A DNA stretch of 64,000 nucleotides from Osedax fenrisi (lineage: Eukaryota > Annelida > Polychaeta > Sabellida > Siboglinidae), in the NCBI GenBank assembly GCA_964019155.1, contig CAXHSG010000162.1:564001-628000 (forward strand), read 5' to 3'. Positions 30,101 through 44,274 of this stretch are shown one piece after another (the stretch's first letter is position 1; each line of letters begins with the position of its first letter). The position numbers and the translations under genes were made by a program. The notes under the pieces are model-generated. The model ran no database searches. It saw only the letters and a list, made by a program, of their open reading frames with translations, and was not told the origin of the DNA.

Positions 30101-33030
30101 TATGTTTTATTACTTATTACGTTTTATTACTTATTACGTTTTATTACTTATTACTTATTACTTATTACTTATTACGTTTTTTTACTTATTACTTATTACG
30201 TTTTATTATTTATTACGTTTTATTACTTATTAATAAAACGTAATAATTATGTTTTATTATTTATTACGTTTTATTACTTATTACGTTTTATTACTTATTA
30301 CTTATTACGTTTTATTACTTATTACGTTTTATTACTTATTGCGTTTTATTACTTATTGCGTTTTATTACTTATTACGTTTTATTACTTATTACTTATTAC
30401 ATTTTATTACTTATTACGTTTTATTACTTATTACGTTTTATTACTTATTACGTTTTATTACTTATTACTTATTACATTTTATTACTTATTACGTTTTATT
30501 ACTTATTACGTTTTATTACTTATTACGTTTTATTACTTATTACGTTTTATTACTTATTACTTATTACGTTTTATTACTTATTACTTATTACTTATTACGT
30601 TTTATTACTTATTACTTATTACGTTTTATTACTTATTACGTGTTATTACTTATTACGTTTTATTACTTATTTAGTTTTATTACTTATTACGTTTTATTAC
30701 TTATTACGTTTTATTACTTATTACGTTTTATTACTTATTACTTATTACGTTTTATTACTTATTACTTATTACTTATTACGTTTTATTACTTATTACTTAT
30801 TACGTTTTATTACTTATTACGTTTTATTACTTATTACGTTTTATTACTTATTATGTTTTATTACTTATTAATAAAACGTAATAATTACGTTTTATTACTT
30901 ATTACGTTTTATTACTTATTACTTATTACGTTTTATTACTTATTACTTATTACTTATTACGTTTTATTACTTATTACTTATTACGTTTTATTACTTATTA
31001 CTTATTACGTTTTATTACTTATTACGTTTTATTACTTATTACGTTTTATTACTTATTACGTTTTGTTACTTATTACGTTTTATTACTTATTACGTTTTAT
31101 TACTTATTTAGTTTTATTACTTATTACGTTTTATTACTTATTACGTTTTATTACTTATTACTTATTACTTATTACGTTTTATTACTTATTACTTATTACG
31201 TTTTATTACTTATTACGTTGTATTACTTATTACGTTTTATTACTTATTACGTTTTATTACTTATTACGTTTTATTACTTATTACGTTTTATTACTTATTA
31301 CGTTTTATTACTTATTTAGTTTTATTACTTATTACGTTTTATTACTTATTACGTTTTATTACTTATTACTTATTACTTATTACGTTTTATTACTTATTAC
31401 TTATTACGTTTTATTACTTATTACGTTGTATTACTTATTACGTTTTATTACTTATTACGTTTTATTACTTATTACGTTTTATTACTTATTACGTTTTATT
31501 ACTTATTACGTTTTATTACTTATTACGTTTTATTACTTATTACGTTTTATTACTTATTACGTTTTATTACTTATTACTTATTACGTTTTATTACTTATTA
31601 CTTATTACTTATTACTTATTACGTTTTTTTACTTATTACTTATTACGTTTTATTACTTATTAATAAAACGTAATAATTATGTTTTATTATTTATTACGTT
31701 TTATTACTTATTACGTTTTATTACTTATTACTTATTACGTTTTATTACTTATTGCGTTTTATTACTTATTGCGTTTTATTACTTATTACGTTTTATTACT
31801 TATTACTTATTACATTTTATTACTTATTACGTTTTATTACTTATTACGTTTTATTACTTATTACGTTTTATTACTTATTACGTTTTATTACTTATTACTT
31901 ATTACATTTTATTACTTATTACGTTTTATTACTTATTACGTTTTATTACTTATTACGTTTTATTACTTATTACGTTTTATTACTTATTACTTATTACGTT
32001 TTATTACTTATTACTTATTACTTATTACGTTTTATTACTTATTACTTATTACGTTTTATTACTTATTACGTTTTATTACTTATTACGTTTTATTACTTAT
32101 TTAGTTTTATTACTTATTACGTTTTATTACTTATTACGTTTTATTACTTATTACTTATTACGTTTTATTACTTATTACTTATTACTTATTACGTTTTATT
32201 GCTTATTACTTATTACGTTTTATTACTTATTACGTTTTATTACTTATTACGTTTTATTACTTATTATGTTTTATTACTTATTAATAAAACGTAATAATTA
32301 CATTTTATTACTTATTACGTTTTATTACTTATTACTTATTACGTTTTATTACTTATTACTTATTACGTTTTATTACTTATTACTTATTACTTATTACGTT
32401 TTATTACTTATTACTTATTACGTTTTATTACTTATTACTTATTACGTTTTATTACTTATTACGTTTTATTACTTATTACTTATTACGTTTTATTACTTAT
32501 TACGTTTTATTACTTATTACTTATTACTTATTACTTATTACGTTTTATTACTTATTACGTTTTATTACTTATTACTTATTACGTTTTATTACTTATTACT
32601 TATTACGTTTTATTACTTATTACTTATTACTTATTACGTTTTATTACTTATTACTTATTACGTTTTATTACTTATTACGTTTTATTACTTATTAATAAAA
32701 CGTAATAATTACGTTTTATTACTTATTACGTTTTATTACTTATTACGTTTTATTACTTATTAGGTTTTATTACTTATTGCGTTTTATTAATTATTACGTT
32801 TTATTACTTATTACGTTTTATTACGTTTTATTACTTATTACGTTTTATTACTTATTAAATTTTATTACTTATTACGTTTTATTACTTATTACGTTTTATT
32901 ACTTATTACTTATTACGTTTTATTACTTATTACTTATTACGTTTTATTACTTATTACTTATTACTTATTACTTATTACTTATTACGTTTTATTACTTATT
33001 ACTTATTACGTTTTATTACTTATTATTTAT

Positions 33031-35599
33031 TACGTGTTATTACTTATTACGTTTTATTACTTATTACTTATTACTTATTACATTTTATTACTTATTACTT
33101 ATTACGTTTTATTACTTATTACTTATTACTTATTACTTATTACGTTTTTTTACTTATTACTTATTACGTTTTATTACTTATTACTTATTACGTTTTATTA
33201 CTTATTACGTTTTATTACTTATTAATAAAACGTAATAATTACGTTTTATTACTTATTAATAAAACGTAATAATTACGTTTTATTACTTATTACGTTTTAT
33301 TACTTATTACGTTTTATTACTTATTAGGTTTTATTACTTATTGCGTTTTATTAATTATTACGTTTTATTACTTATTACGTTTTATTACGTTTTATTACTT
33401 ATTACGTTTTATTACTTATTAAATTTTATTACTTATTACGTTTTATTACTTATTACGTTTTATTACTTATTACTTATTACGTTTTATTACTTATTACGTT
33501 TTATTACTTATTAATAAAACGTAATAATTATGTTTTATTACTTATTACGTTTTATTACTTATTACGTTTTATTACTTATTACTTATTACGTTTTATTACT
33601 TATTACTTATTACTTATTACTTATTACGTTTTTTTACTTATTACTTATTACGTTTTATTATTTATTACGTTTTATTACTTATTAATAAAACGTAATAATT
33701 ATGTTTTATTATTTATTACGTTTTATTACTTATTACGTTTTATTACTTATTACTTATTACGTTTTATTACTTATTACGTTTTATTACTTATTGCGTTTTA
33801 TTACTTATTGCGTTTTATTACTTATTACGTTTTATTACTTATTACTTATTACATTTTATTACTTATTACGTTTTATTACTTATTACGTTTTATTACTTAT
33901 TACGTTTTATTACTTATTACTTATTACATTTTATTACTTATTACGTTTTATTACTTATTACGTTTTATTACTTATTACGTTTTATTACTTATTACGTTTT
34001 ATTACTTATTACTTATTACGTTTTATTACTTATTACGTGTTATTACTTATTACGTTTTATTACTTATTTAGTTTTATTACTTATTACGTTTTATTACTTA
34101 TTACGTTTTATTACTTATTACGTTTTATTACTTATTACTTATTACGTTTTATTACTTATTACTTATTACGTTTTATTACTTATTACTTATTACGTTTTAT
34201 TACTTATTACGTTTTATTACTTATTACGTTTTATTACTTATTATGTTTTATTACTTATTAATAAAACGTAATAATTACGTTTTATTACTTATTACGTTTT
34301 ATTACTTATTACTTATTACGTTTTATTACTTATTACTTATTACGTGTTATTACTTATTACGTTTTATTACTTATTACTTATTACTTATTACATTTTATTA
34401 CTTATTACTTATTACGTTTTATTACTTATTACTTATTACTTATTACTTATTACGTTTTTTTACTTATTACTTATTACGTTTTATTACTTATTACTTATTA
34501 CGTTTTATTACTTATTAATAAAACGTAATAATTACGTTTTATTACTTATTACGTTTTATTACTTATTACGTTTTATTACTTATTAGGTTTTATTACTTAT
34601 TGCGTTTTATTAATTATTACGTTTTATTACTTATTACGTTTTATTACGTTTTATTACTTATTACGTTTTATTACTTATTACATTTTATTACTTATTACGT
34701 TTTATTACTTATTACGTTTTATTACTTATTACTTATTACGTTTTATTACTTATTACGTTTTATTACTTATTAATAAAACGTAATAATTATGTTTTATTAC
34801 TTATTACGTTTTATTACTTATTACGTTTTATTACTTATTACTTATTACGTTTTATTACTTATTACTTATTACTTATTACTTATTACGTTTTTTTACTTAT
34901 TACTTATTACGTTTTATTATTTATTACGTTTTATTACTTATTAATAAAACGTAATAATTATGTTTTATTATTTATTACGTTTTATTACTTATTACGTTTT
35001 ATTACTTATTACTTATTACGTTTTATTACTTATTACGTTTTATTACTTATTGCGTTTTATTACTTATTGCGTTTTATTACTTATTACGTTTTATTACTTA
35101 TTACTTATTACATTTTATTACTTATTACGTTTTATTACTTATTACGTTTTATTACTTATTACGTTTTATTACTTATTACTTATTACATTTTATTACTTAT
35201 TACGTTTTATTACTTATTACGTTTTATTACTTATTACGTTTTATTACTTATTACGTTTTATTACTTATTACTTATTACGTTTTATTACTTATTACGTGTT
35301 ATTACTTATTACGTTTTATTACTTATTTAGTTTTATTACTTATTACGTTTTATTACTTATTACGTTTTATTACTTATTACGTTTTATTACTTATTACTTA
35401 TTACGTTTTATTACTTATTACTTATTACGTTTTATTACTTATTACTTATTACGTTTTATTACTTATTACGTTTTATTACTTATTACGTTTTATTACTTAT
35501 TATGTTTTATTACTTATTAATAAAACGTAATAATTACGTTTTATTACTTATTACGTTTTATTACTTATTACTTATTACGTTTTATTACTTATTACTTAT
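33031..35599 (+). repeat. Tandem duplication, about 1.26-1.31-kb unit
   Basis: Inverted blocks 33258, 33513, 33684 and 34260 recur 1,259 bp later at 34517, 34772, 34943 and 35519. The variant ACGTGTTATT at 33032 recurs at 34342, an offset of 1,310. The 51-bp difference equals three 17-mers and is explained by one additional inverted-block segment (33224) in the first copy. Copy 2 carries ACA where copy 1 has AAA in the module at 34585-34689. Confidence 0.8.
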
Positions 35600-38500
35600 T
35601 ACTTATTACGTTTTATTACTTATTACTTATTACGTTTTATTACTTATTACTTATTACGTTTTATTACTTATTACGTTTTATTGCTTATTACGTTTTATTA
35701 CTTATTACTTATTACTTATTACTTATTACGTTTTATTACTTATTACGTTTTATTACTTATTACTTAATACGTTTTATTACTTATTACTTATTACGTTTTA
35801 TTACTTATTAATAAAACGTAATAATTACGTTTTATTACTTATTACGTTTTATTACTTATTTAGTTTTATTACTTATTACGTTTTATTACTTATTACGTTT
35901 TGTTACTTATTACGTTTTATTACTTATTACGTTTTATTACTTATTTAGTTTTATTACTTATTACGTTTTATTACTTATTACGTTTTATTACTTATTACTT
36001 ATTACTTATTACGTTTTATTACTTATTACTTATTACGTTTTATTACTTATTACGTTGTATTACTTATTACGTTTTATTACTTATTACGTTTTATTACTTA
36101 TTACTTAATACGTTTTATTACTTATTACTTATTACGTTTTATTACTTATTAATAAAACGTAATAATTACGTTTTATTACTTATTACGTTTTATTACTTAT
36201 TTAGTTTTATTACTTATTACGTTTTATTACTTATTACGTTTTGTTACTTATTACGTTTTATTACTTATTACGTTTTATTACTTATTTAGTTTTATTACTT
36301 ATTACGTTTTATTACTTATTACGTTTTATTACTTATTACTTATTACTTATTACGTTTTATTACTTATTACTTATTACGTTTTATTACTTATTACGTTGTA
36401 TTACTTATTACGTTTTATTACTTATTACGTTTTATTACTTATTACGTTTTATTACTTATTACGTTTTATTACTTATTACGTTTTATTACTTATTACTTAT
36501 TACGTTTTATTACTTATTACTTATTACTTATTACTTATTACGTTTTATTACTTATTAGGTTTTATTACTTATTACGTTTTATTACTTATTACTTATTACT
36601 TATTACTTATTACGTTTTTTTACTTATTACTTATTACGTTTTATTACTTATTACGTTTTATTACTTATTAATAAAACGTAATAATTATGTTTTATTATTT
36701 ATTACGTTTTATTACTTATTACGTTTTATTACTTATTACTTATTACGTTTTATTACTTATTGCGTTTTATTACTTATTGCGTTTTATTACTTATTACGTT
36801 TTATTACTTATTACTTATTACATTTTATTACTTATTACGTTTTATTACTTATTACGTTTTATTACTTATTACGTTTTATTACTTATTACGTTTTATTACT
36901 TATTACTTATTACGTTTTATTACTTATTACGTTTTATTACTTATTACTTATTACGTTTTATTACTTATTACTTATTACTTATTACGTTTTATTACTTATT
37001 ACTTATTACGTTTTATTACTTATTACGTTTTATTACTTATTACGTTTTATTACTTATTTAGTTTTATTACTTATTACGTTTTATTACTTATTACGTTTTA
37101 TTACTTATTACGTTTTATTACTTATTACTTATTACGTTTTATTACTTATTACTTATTACTTATTACGTTTTATTACTTATTACTTATTACGTTTTATTAC
37201 TTATTACGTTTTATTACTTATTACGTTTTATTACTTATTATGTTTTATTACTTATTAATAAAACGTAATAATTACGTTTTATTACTTATTACGTTTTATT
37301 ACTTATTACTTATTACGTTTTATTACTTATTACTTATTACTTATTACGTTTTATTACTTATTACTTATTACGTTTTATTACTTATTACGTTTTATTACTT
37401 ATTACTTATTACGTTTTATTACTTATTACGTTTTATTACTTATTACTTATTACTTATTACTTATTACGTTTTATTACTTATTACGTTTTATTACTTATTA
37501 CTTATTACGTTTTATTACTTATTACTTATTACGTTTTATTACTTATTACTTATTACTTATTACGTTTTATTACTTATTACTTATTACGTTTTATTACTTA
37601 TTACTTATTACGTTTTATTACTTATTGCGTTTTATTACTTATTGCGTTTTATTACTTATTACGTTTTATTACTTATTACTTATTACATTTTATTACTTAT
37701 TACGTTTTATTACTTATTACGTTTTATTACTTATTACGTTTTATTACTTATTACTTATTACGTTTTATTACTTATTACGTTTTATTACTTATTACGTTTT
37801 ATTACTTATTACGTTTTATTACTTATTACTTATTACGTTTTATTACTTATTACTTATTACTTATTACGTTTTATTACTTATTACTTATTACGTTTTATTA
37901 CTTATTACGTTTTATTACTTATTACGTTTTATTACTTATTTAGTTTTATTACTTATTACGTTTTATTACTTATTACGTTTTATTACTTATTACGTTTTAT
38001 TACTTATTACTTATTACGTTTTATTACTTATTACTTATTACTTATTACGTTTTATTACTTATTACTTATTACGTTTTATTACTTATTACGTTTTATTACT
38101 TATTACGTTTTATTACTTATTATGTTTTATTACTTATTAATAAAACGTAATAATTACGTTTTATTACTTATTACGTTTTATTACTTATTACTTATTACGT
38201 TTTATTACTTATTACTTATTACTTATTACGTTTTATTACTTATTACTTATTACGTTTTATTACTTATTACTTATTACGTTTTATTACTTATTACGTTTTA
38301 TTACTTATTACTTATTACGTTTTATTACTTATTACGTTTTATTACTTATTACGTTTTATTACTTATTACTTATTACTTATTACTTATTACGTTTTATTAC
38401 TTATTACGTTTTATTACTTATTACTTATTACGTTTTATTACTTATTACTTATTACGTTTTATTACTTATTACTTATTACTTATTACGTTTTATTACTTAT

Positions 38501-40361
38501 TACTTATTACGTTTTATTACTTATTACGTTTTATTACTTATTAATAAAACGTAATAATTACGTTTTATTACTTATTACGTTTTATTACTTATTACGTTTT
38601 ATTACTTATTAGGTTTTATTACTTATTGCGTTTTATTAATTATTACGTTTTATTACTTATTACGTTTTATTACGTTTTATTACTTATTACGTTTTATTAC
38701 TTATTAAATTTTATTACTTATTACGTTTTATTACTTATTACGTTTTATTACTTATTACTTATTACGTTTTATTACTTATTACTTATTACGTTTTATTACT
38801 TATTACTTATTACTTATTACTTATTACTTATTACGTTTTATTACTTATTACTTATTACGTTTTATTACTTATTACTTATTACGTTTTATTACTTATTACG
38901 TTTTATTACTTATTACTTATTACTTATTACATTTTATTACTTATTACTTATTACGTTTTATTACTTATTACTTATTACTTATTACTTATTACGTTTTTTT
39001 ACTTATTACTTATTACGTTTTATTACTTATTACGTTTTATTACTTATTACGTTTTATTACTTATTAATAAAACGTAATAATTATGTTTTATTACTTATTA
39101 CGTTTTATTACTTATTACGTTTTATTACTTATTACTTATTACGTTTTATTACTTATTACTTATTACTTATTACTTATTACGTTTTTTTACTTATTACTTA
39201 TTACGTTTTATTATTTATTACGTTTTATTACTTATTAATAAAACGTAATAATTATGTTTTATTATTTATTACGTTTTATTACTTATTACGTTTTATTACT
39301 TATTACTTATTACGTTTTATTACTTATTACGTTTTATTACTTATTGCGTTTTATTACTTATTGCGTTTTATTACTTATTACGTTTTATTACTTATTACTT
39401 ATTACATTTTATTACTTATTACGTTTTATTACTTATTACGTTTTATTACTTATTACGTTTTATTACTTATTACTTATTACATTTTATTACTTATTACGTT
39501 TTATTACTTATTACGTTTTATTACTTATTACGTTTTATTACTTATTACTTATTACGTTTTATTACTTATTACGTGTTATTACTTATTACGTTTTATTACT
39601 TATTTAGTTTTATTACTTATTACGTTTTATTACTTATTACGTTTTATTACTTATTACGTTTTATTACTTATTACGTTTTATTACTTATTACTTATTACGT
39701 TTTATTACTTATTACTTATTACTTATTACGTTTTATTACTTATTACTTATTACGTTTTATTATTTATTACGTTTTATTACTTATTAATAAAACGTAATAA
39801 TTATGTTTTATTATTTATTACGTTTTATTACTTATTACGTTTTATTACTTATTACTTATTACGTTTTATTACTTATTACGTTTTATTACTTATTGCGTTT
39901 TATTACTTATTGCGTTTTATTACTTATTACGTTTTATTACTTATTACTTATTACATTTTATTACTTATTACGTTTTATTACTTATTACGTTTTATTACTT
40001 ATTACGTTTTATTACTTATTACTTATTACATTTTATTACTTATTACGTTTTATTACTTATTACGTTTTATTACTTATTACGTTTTATTACTTATTACGTT
40101 TTATTACTTATTACTTATTACGTTTTATTACTTATTACGTGTTATTACTTATTACGTTTTATTACTTATTTTGTTTTATTACTTATTACGTTTTATTACT
40201 TATTACGTTTTATTACTTATTACGTTTTATTACTTATTACTTATTACGTTTTATTACTTATTACTTATTACGTTTTATTACTTATTACTTATTACGTTTT
40301 ATTACTTATTACGTTTTATTACTTATTACGTTTTATTACTTATTATGTTTTATTACTTATT
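35519..40361 (+). repeat. Domain C higher-order repeat copy 1 (4,843 bp)
   Basis: Inverted 17-mers at 35519, 35810, 36151, 36670, 37257, 38139, 38543, 39066, 39237 and 39786 give intervals of 291, 341, 519, 587, 882, 404, 523, 171, 549 and 576 (the last to 40362). The first intervals recur in copies 2 to 4. Private markers include CTTAATACG twice 341 bp apart, ACGTTTTGTT, ACGTTGTATT and a double GCG. The longest stop-free + frame of the window starts inside this copy (38626-40791) and is repeat-derived. Confidence 0.88.
35764..36445 (+). repeat. 341-bp tandem duplication inside domain C copy 1
   Basis: The inverted blocks 35810 and 36151, the ACGTTTTGTT variants at about 35902 and 36243, the ACGTTGTATT variants at 36052 and 36393, and CTTAATACG are each separated by exactly 341 bp. 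341 equals eighteen 17-bp blocks plus five 7-bp blocks, so the exchange kept unit phase. Confidence 0.88.
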
Positions 40362-43300
40362 AATAAAACGTAATAATTACGTTTTATTACTTATTACGTT
40401 TTATTACTTATTACTTATTACGTTTTATTACTTATTACTTATTACTTATTACGTTTTATTACTTATTACTTATTACGTTTTATTACTTATTACTTATTAC
40501 GTTTTATTACTTATTACGTTTTATTGCTTATTACGTTTTATTACTTATTACTTATTACTTATTACTTATTACGTTTTATTACTTATTACGTTTTATTACT
40601 TATTACTTAATACGTTTTATTACTTATTACTTATTACGTTTTATTACTTATTAATAAAACGTAATAATTACGTTTTATTACTTATTACGTTTTATTACTT
40701 ATTTAGTTTTATTACTTATTACGTTTTATTACTTATTACGTTTTGTTACTTATTACGTTTTATTACTTATTACGTTTTATTACTTATTTAGTTTTATTAC
40801 TTATTACGTTTTATTACTTATTACGTTTTATTACTTATTACTTATTACTTATTACGTTTTATTACTTATTACTTATTACGTTTTATTACTTATTACGTTG
40901 TATTACTTATTACGTTTTATTACTTATTACGTTTTATTACTTATTACTTAATACGTTTTATTACTTATTACTTATTACGTTTTATTACTTATTAATAAAA
41001 CGTAATAATTACGTTTTATTACTTATTACGTTTTATTACTTATTTAGTTTTATTACTTATTACGTTTTATTACTTATTACGTTTTGTTACTTATTACGTT
41101 TTATTACTTATTACGTTTTATTACTTATTTAGTTTTATTACTTATTACGTTTTATTACTTATTACGTTTTATTACTTATTACTTATTACTTATTACGTTT
41201 TATTACTTATTACTTATTACGTTTTATTACTTATTACGTTGTATTACTTATTACGTTTTATTACTTATTACGTTTTATTACTTATTACGTTTTATTACTT
41301 ATTACGTTTTATTACTTATTACGTTTTATTACTTATTACTTATTACGTTTTATTACTTATTACTTATTACTTATTACTTATTACGTTTTATTACTTATTA
41401 GGTTTTATTACTTATTACGTTTTATTACTTATTACTTATTACTTATTACTTATTACGTTTTTTTACTTATTACTTATTACGTTTTATTACTTATTACGTT
41501 TTATTACTTATTAATAAAACGTAATAATTATGTTTTATTATTTATTACGTTTTATTACTTATTACGTTTTATTACTTATTACTTATTACGTTTTATTACT
41601 TATTGCGTTTTATTACTTATTGCGTTTTATTACTTATTACGTTTTATTACTTATTACTTATTACATTTTATTACTTATTACGTTTTATTACTTATTACGT
41701 TTTATTACTTATTACGTTTTATTACTTATTACGTTTTATTACTTATTACTTATTACGTTTTATTACTTATTACGTTTTATTACTTATTACTTATTACGTT
41801 TTATTACTTATTACTTATTACTTATTACGTTTTATTACTTATTACTTATTACGTTTTATTACTTATTACGTTTTATTACTTATTACGTTTTATTACTTAT
41901 TTAGTTTTATTACTTATTACGTTTTATTACTTATTACGTTTTATTACTTATTACGTTTTATTACTTATTACTTATTACGTTTTATTACTTATTACTTATT
42001 ACTTATTACGTTTTATTACTTATTACTTATTACGTTTTATTACTTATTACGTTTTATTACTTATTACGTTTTATTACTTATTATGTTTTATTACTTATTA
42101 ATAAAACGTAATAATTACGTTTTATTACTTATTACGTTTTATTACTTATTACTTATTACGTTTTATTACTTATTACGTTTTATTACTTATTACTTATTAC
42201 TTATTACTTATTACGTTTTATTACTTATTACGTTTTATTACTTATTACTTATTACGTTTTATTACTTATTACTTATTACGTTTTATTACTTATTACTTAT
42301 TACTTATTACGTTTTATTACTTATTACTTATTACGTTTTATTACTTATTACTTATTACGTTTTATTACTTATTGCGTTTTATTACTTATTGCGTTTTATT
42401 ACTTATTACGTTTTATTACTTATTACTTATTACATTTTATTACTTATTACGTTTTATTACTTATTACGTTTTATTACTTATTACGTTTTATTACTTATTA
42501 CGTTTTATTACTTATTACTTATTACGTTTTATTACTTATTACGTTTTATTACTTATTACGTTTTATTACTTATTACGTTTTATTACTTATTACTTATTAC
42601 GTTTTATTACTTATTACTTATTACTTATTACGTTTTATTACTTATTACTTATTACGTTTTATTACTTATTACGTTTTATTACTTATTACGTTTTATTACT
42701 TATTTAGTTTTATTACTTATTACGTTTTATTACTTATTACGTTTTATTACTTATTACGTTTTATTACTTATTACTTATTACGTTTTATTACTTATTACTT
42801 ATTACTTATTACGTTTTATTACTTATTACTTATTACGTTTTATTACTTATTACGTTTTATTACTTATTACGTTTTATTACTTATTATGTTTTATTACTTA
42901 TTAATAAAACGTAATAATTACGTTTTATTACTTATTACGTTTTATTACTTATTACTTATTACGTTTTATTACTTATTACTTATTACTTATTACGTTTTAT
43001 TACTTATTACTTATTACGTTTTATTACTTATTACTTATTACGTTTTATTACTTATTACGTTTTATTACTTATTACTTATTACGTTTTATTACTTATTACG
43101 TTTTATTACTTATTACTTATTACTTATTACTTATTACGTTTTATTACTTATTACGTTTTATTACTTATTACTTATTACGTTTTATTACTTATTACTTATT
43201 ACGTTTTATTACTTATTACTTATTACTTATTACGTTTTATTACTTATTACTTATTACGTTTTATTACTTATTAATAAAACGTAATAATTACGTTTTATTA

Positions 43301-44274
43301 CTTATTACGTTTTATTACTTATTAGGTTTTATTACTTATTGCGTTTTATTAATTATTACGTTTTATTACTTATTACGTTTTATTACGTTTTATTACTTAT
43401 TACGTTTTATTACTTATTAAATTTTATTACTTATTACGTTTTATTACTTATTACGTTTTATTACTTATTACGTTTTATTACTTATTACTTATTACGTTTT
43501 ATTACTTATTACGTTTTATTACTTATTAATAAAACGTAATAATTATGTTTTATTACTTATTACGTTTTATTACTTATTACGTTTTATTACTTATTACTTA
43601 TTACGTTTTATTACTTATTACTTATTACTTATTACTTATTACGTTTTTTTACTTATTACTTATTACGTTTTATTATTTATTACGTTTTATTACTTATTAA
43701 TAAAACGTAATAATTATGTTTTATTATTTATTACGTTTTATTACTTATTACGTTTTATTACTTATTACTTATTACGTTTTATTACTTATTACGTTTTATT
43801 ACTTATTGCGTTTTATTACTTATTGCGTTTTATTACTTATTACGTTTTATTACTTATTACTTATTACATTTTATTACTTATTACGTTTTATTACTTATTA
43901 CGTTTTATTACTTATTACGTTTTATTACTTATTACTTATTACATTTTATTACTTATTACGTTTTATTACTTATTACGTTTTATTACTTATTACGTTTTAT
44001 TACTTATTACGTTTTATTACTTATTACTTATTACGTTTTATTACTTATTACGTGTTATTACTTATTACGTTTTATTACTTATTTAGTTTTATTACTTATT
44101 ACGTTTTATTACTTATTACGTTTTATTACTTATTACGTTTTATTACTTATTACTTATTACGTTTTATTACTTATTACTTATTACGTTTTATTACTTATTA
44201 CTTATTACGTTTTATTACTTATTACGTTTTATTACTTATTACGTTTTATTACTTATTATGTTTTATTACTTATT
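40362..44274 (+). repeat. Domain C higher-order repeat copy 2 (3,913 bp)
   Basis: Inverted blocks at 40362, 40653, 40994, 41513, 42100, 42903, 43273, 43528 and 43699 give intervals 291, 341, 519, 587, 803, 370, 255 and 171, then 576 to 44275. Relative to copy 1, about 270 bp is missing between 43273 and 43528: the segment carrying the ACGTTTTTTT variant after the abutting-10-mer module. One of two ATG-type blocks near the end is also missing, so this copy is shorter by deletion. Confidence 0.87.
40606..41288 (+). repeat. 341-bp tandem duplication inside domain C copy 2
   Basis: Same duplication as at 35.8 kb, with inverted blocks 40653 and 40994 341 bp apart and matching CTTAATACG, ACGTTTTGTT and ACGTTGTATT variants in both halves. 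Ends are approximate. Confidence 0.85.

Larger units (their letters stand above)
12826..35518 (+). repeat. Domain B, reshuffled satellite modules
   Basis: The same modules as in domains A and C occur without a single clean long period. Landmark inverted blocks followed by ATG and a plain 17-mer lie at 15409, 18359, 23911, 30085, 33513 and 34772, at irregular spacings of about 1.3 to 6.2 kb. The 105-bp module with two abutting 10-mers is first seen at 13834 and recurs through this domain. Local tandem duplications account for much of the irregularity and are listed separately. The pattern fits repeated unequal exchange rather than clean amplification of one long unit. Confidence 0.7.
12826..35535 (-). 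repeat. Inverted 17-mers of domain B
   Basis: Starts: 12826, 13372, 13766, 14400, 14811, 14872, 15409, 15572, 16155, 16494, 16911, 17549, 17857, 18359, 18513, 19120, 19154, 19438, 19845, 19999, 20538, 20572, 20647, 21041, 21419, 22137, 22171, 22246, 22640, 23018, 23381, 23911, 24082, 24713, 25526, 26339, 26909, 27515, 28296, 28666, 29079, 29202, 29555, 30085, 30232, 30870, 31662, 32283, 32694, 33224, 33258, 33513, 33684, 34260, 34517, 34772, 34943, 35519. Close pairs 34 bp apart (19120/19154, 20538/20572, 22137/22171, 33224/33258) alternate direct and inverted units. Confidence 0.92.

Noticed and set aside
30640..32763. Open frame of 707 codons with hydrophobic repeats
   Set aside because: Same repeat-derived cycle of 17 residues, with internal IKRNN pieces where inverted blocks are read through. 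Not a gene.
38626..40791. Open frame of 721 codons encoding a Leu/Tyr-rich, membrane-like protein
   Set aside because: The frame is only the translation of the stop-free repeat in rotating frames; starts at TTG of a GCG variant and ends at a TAGTTTTATT variant. No ribosome site, no domain, and overlapping frames are equally open.
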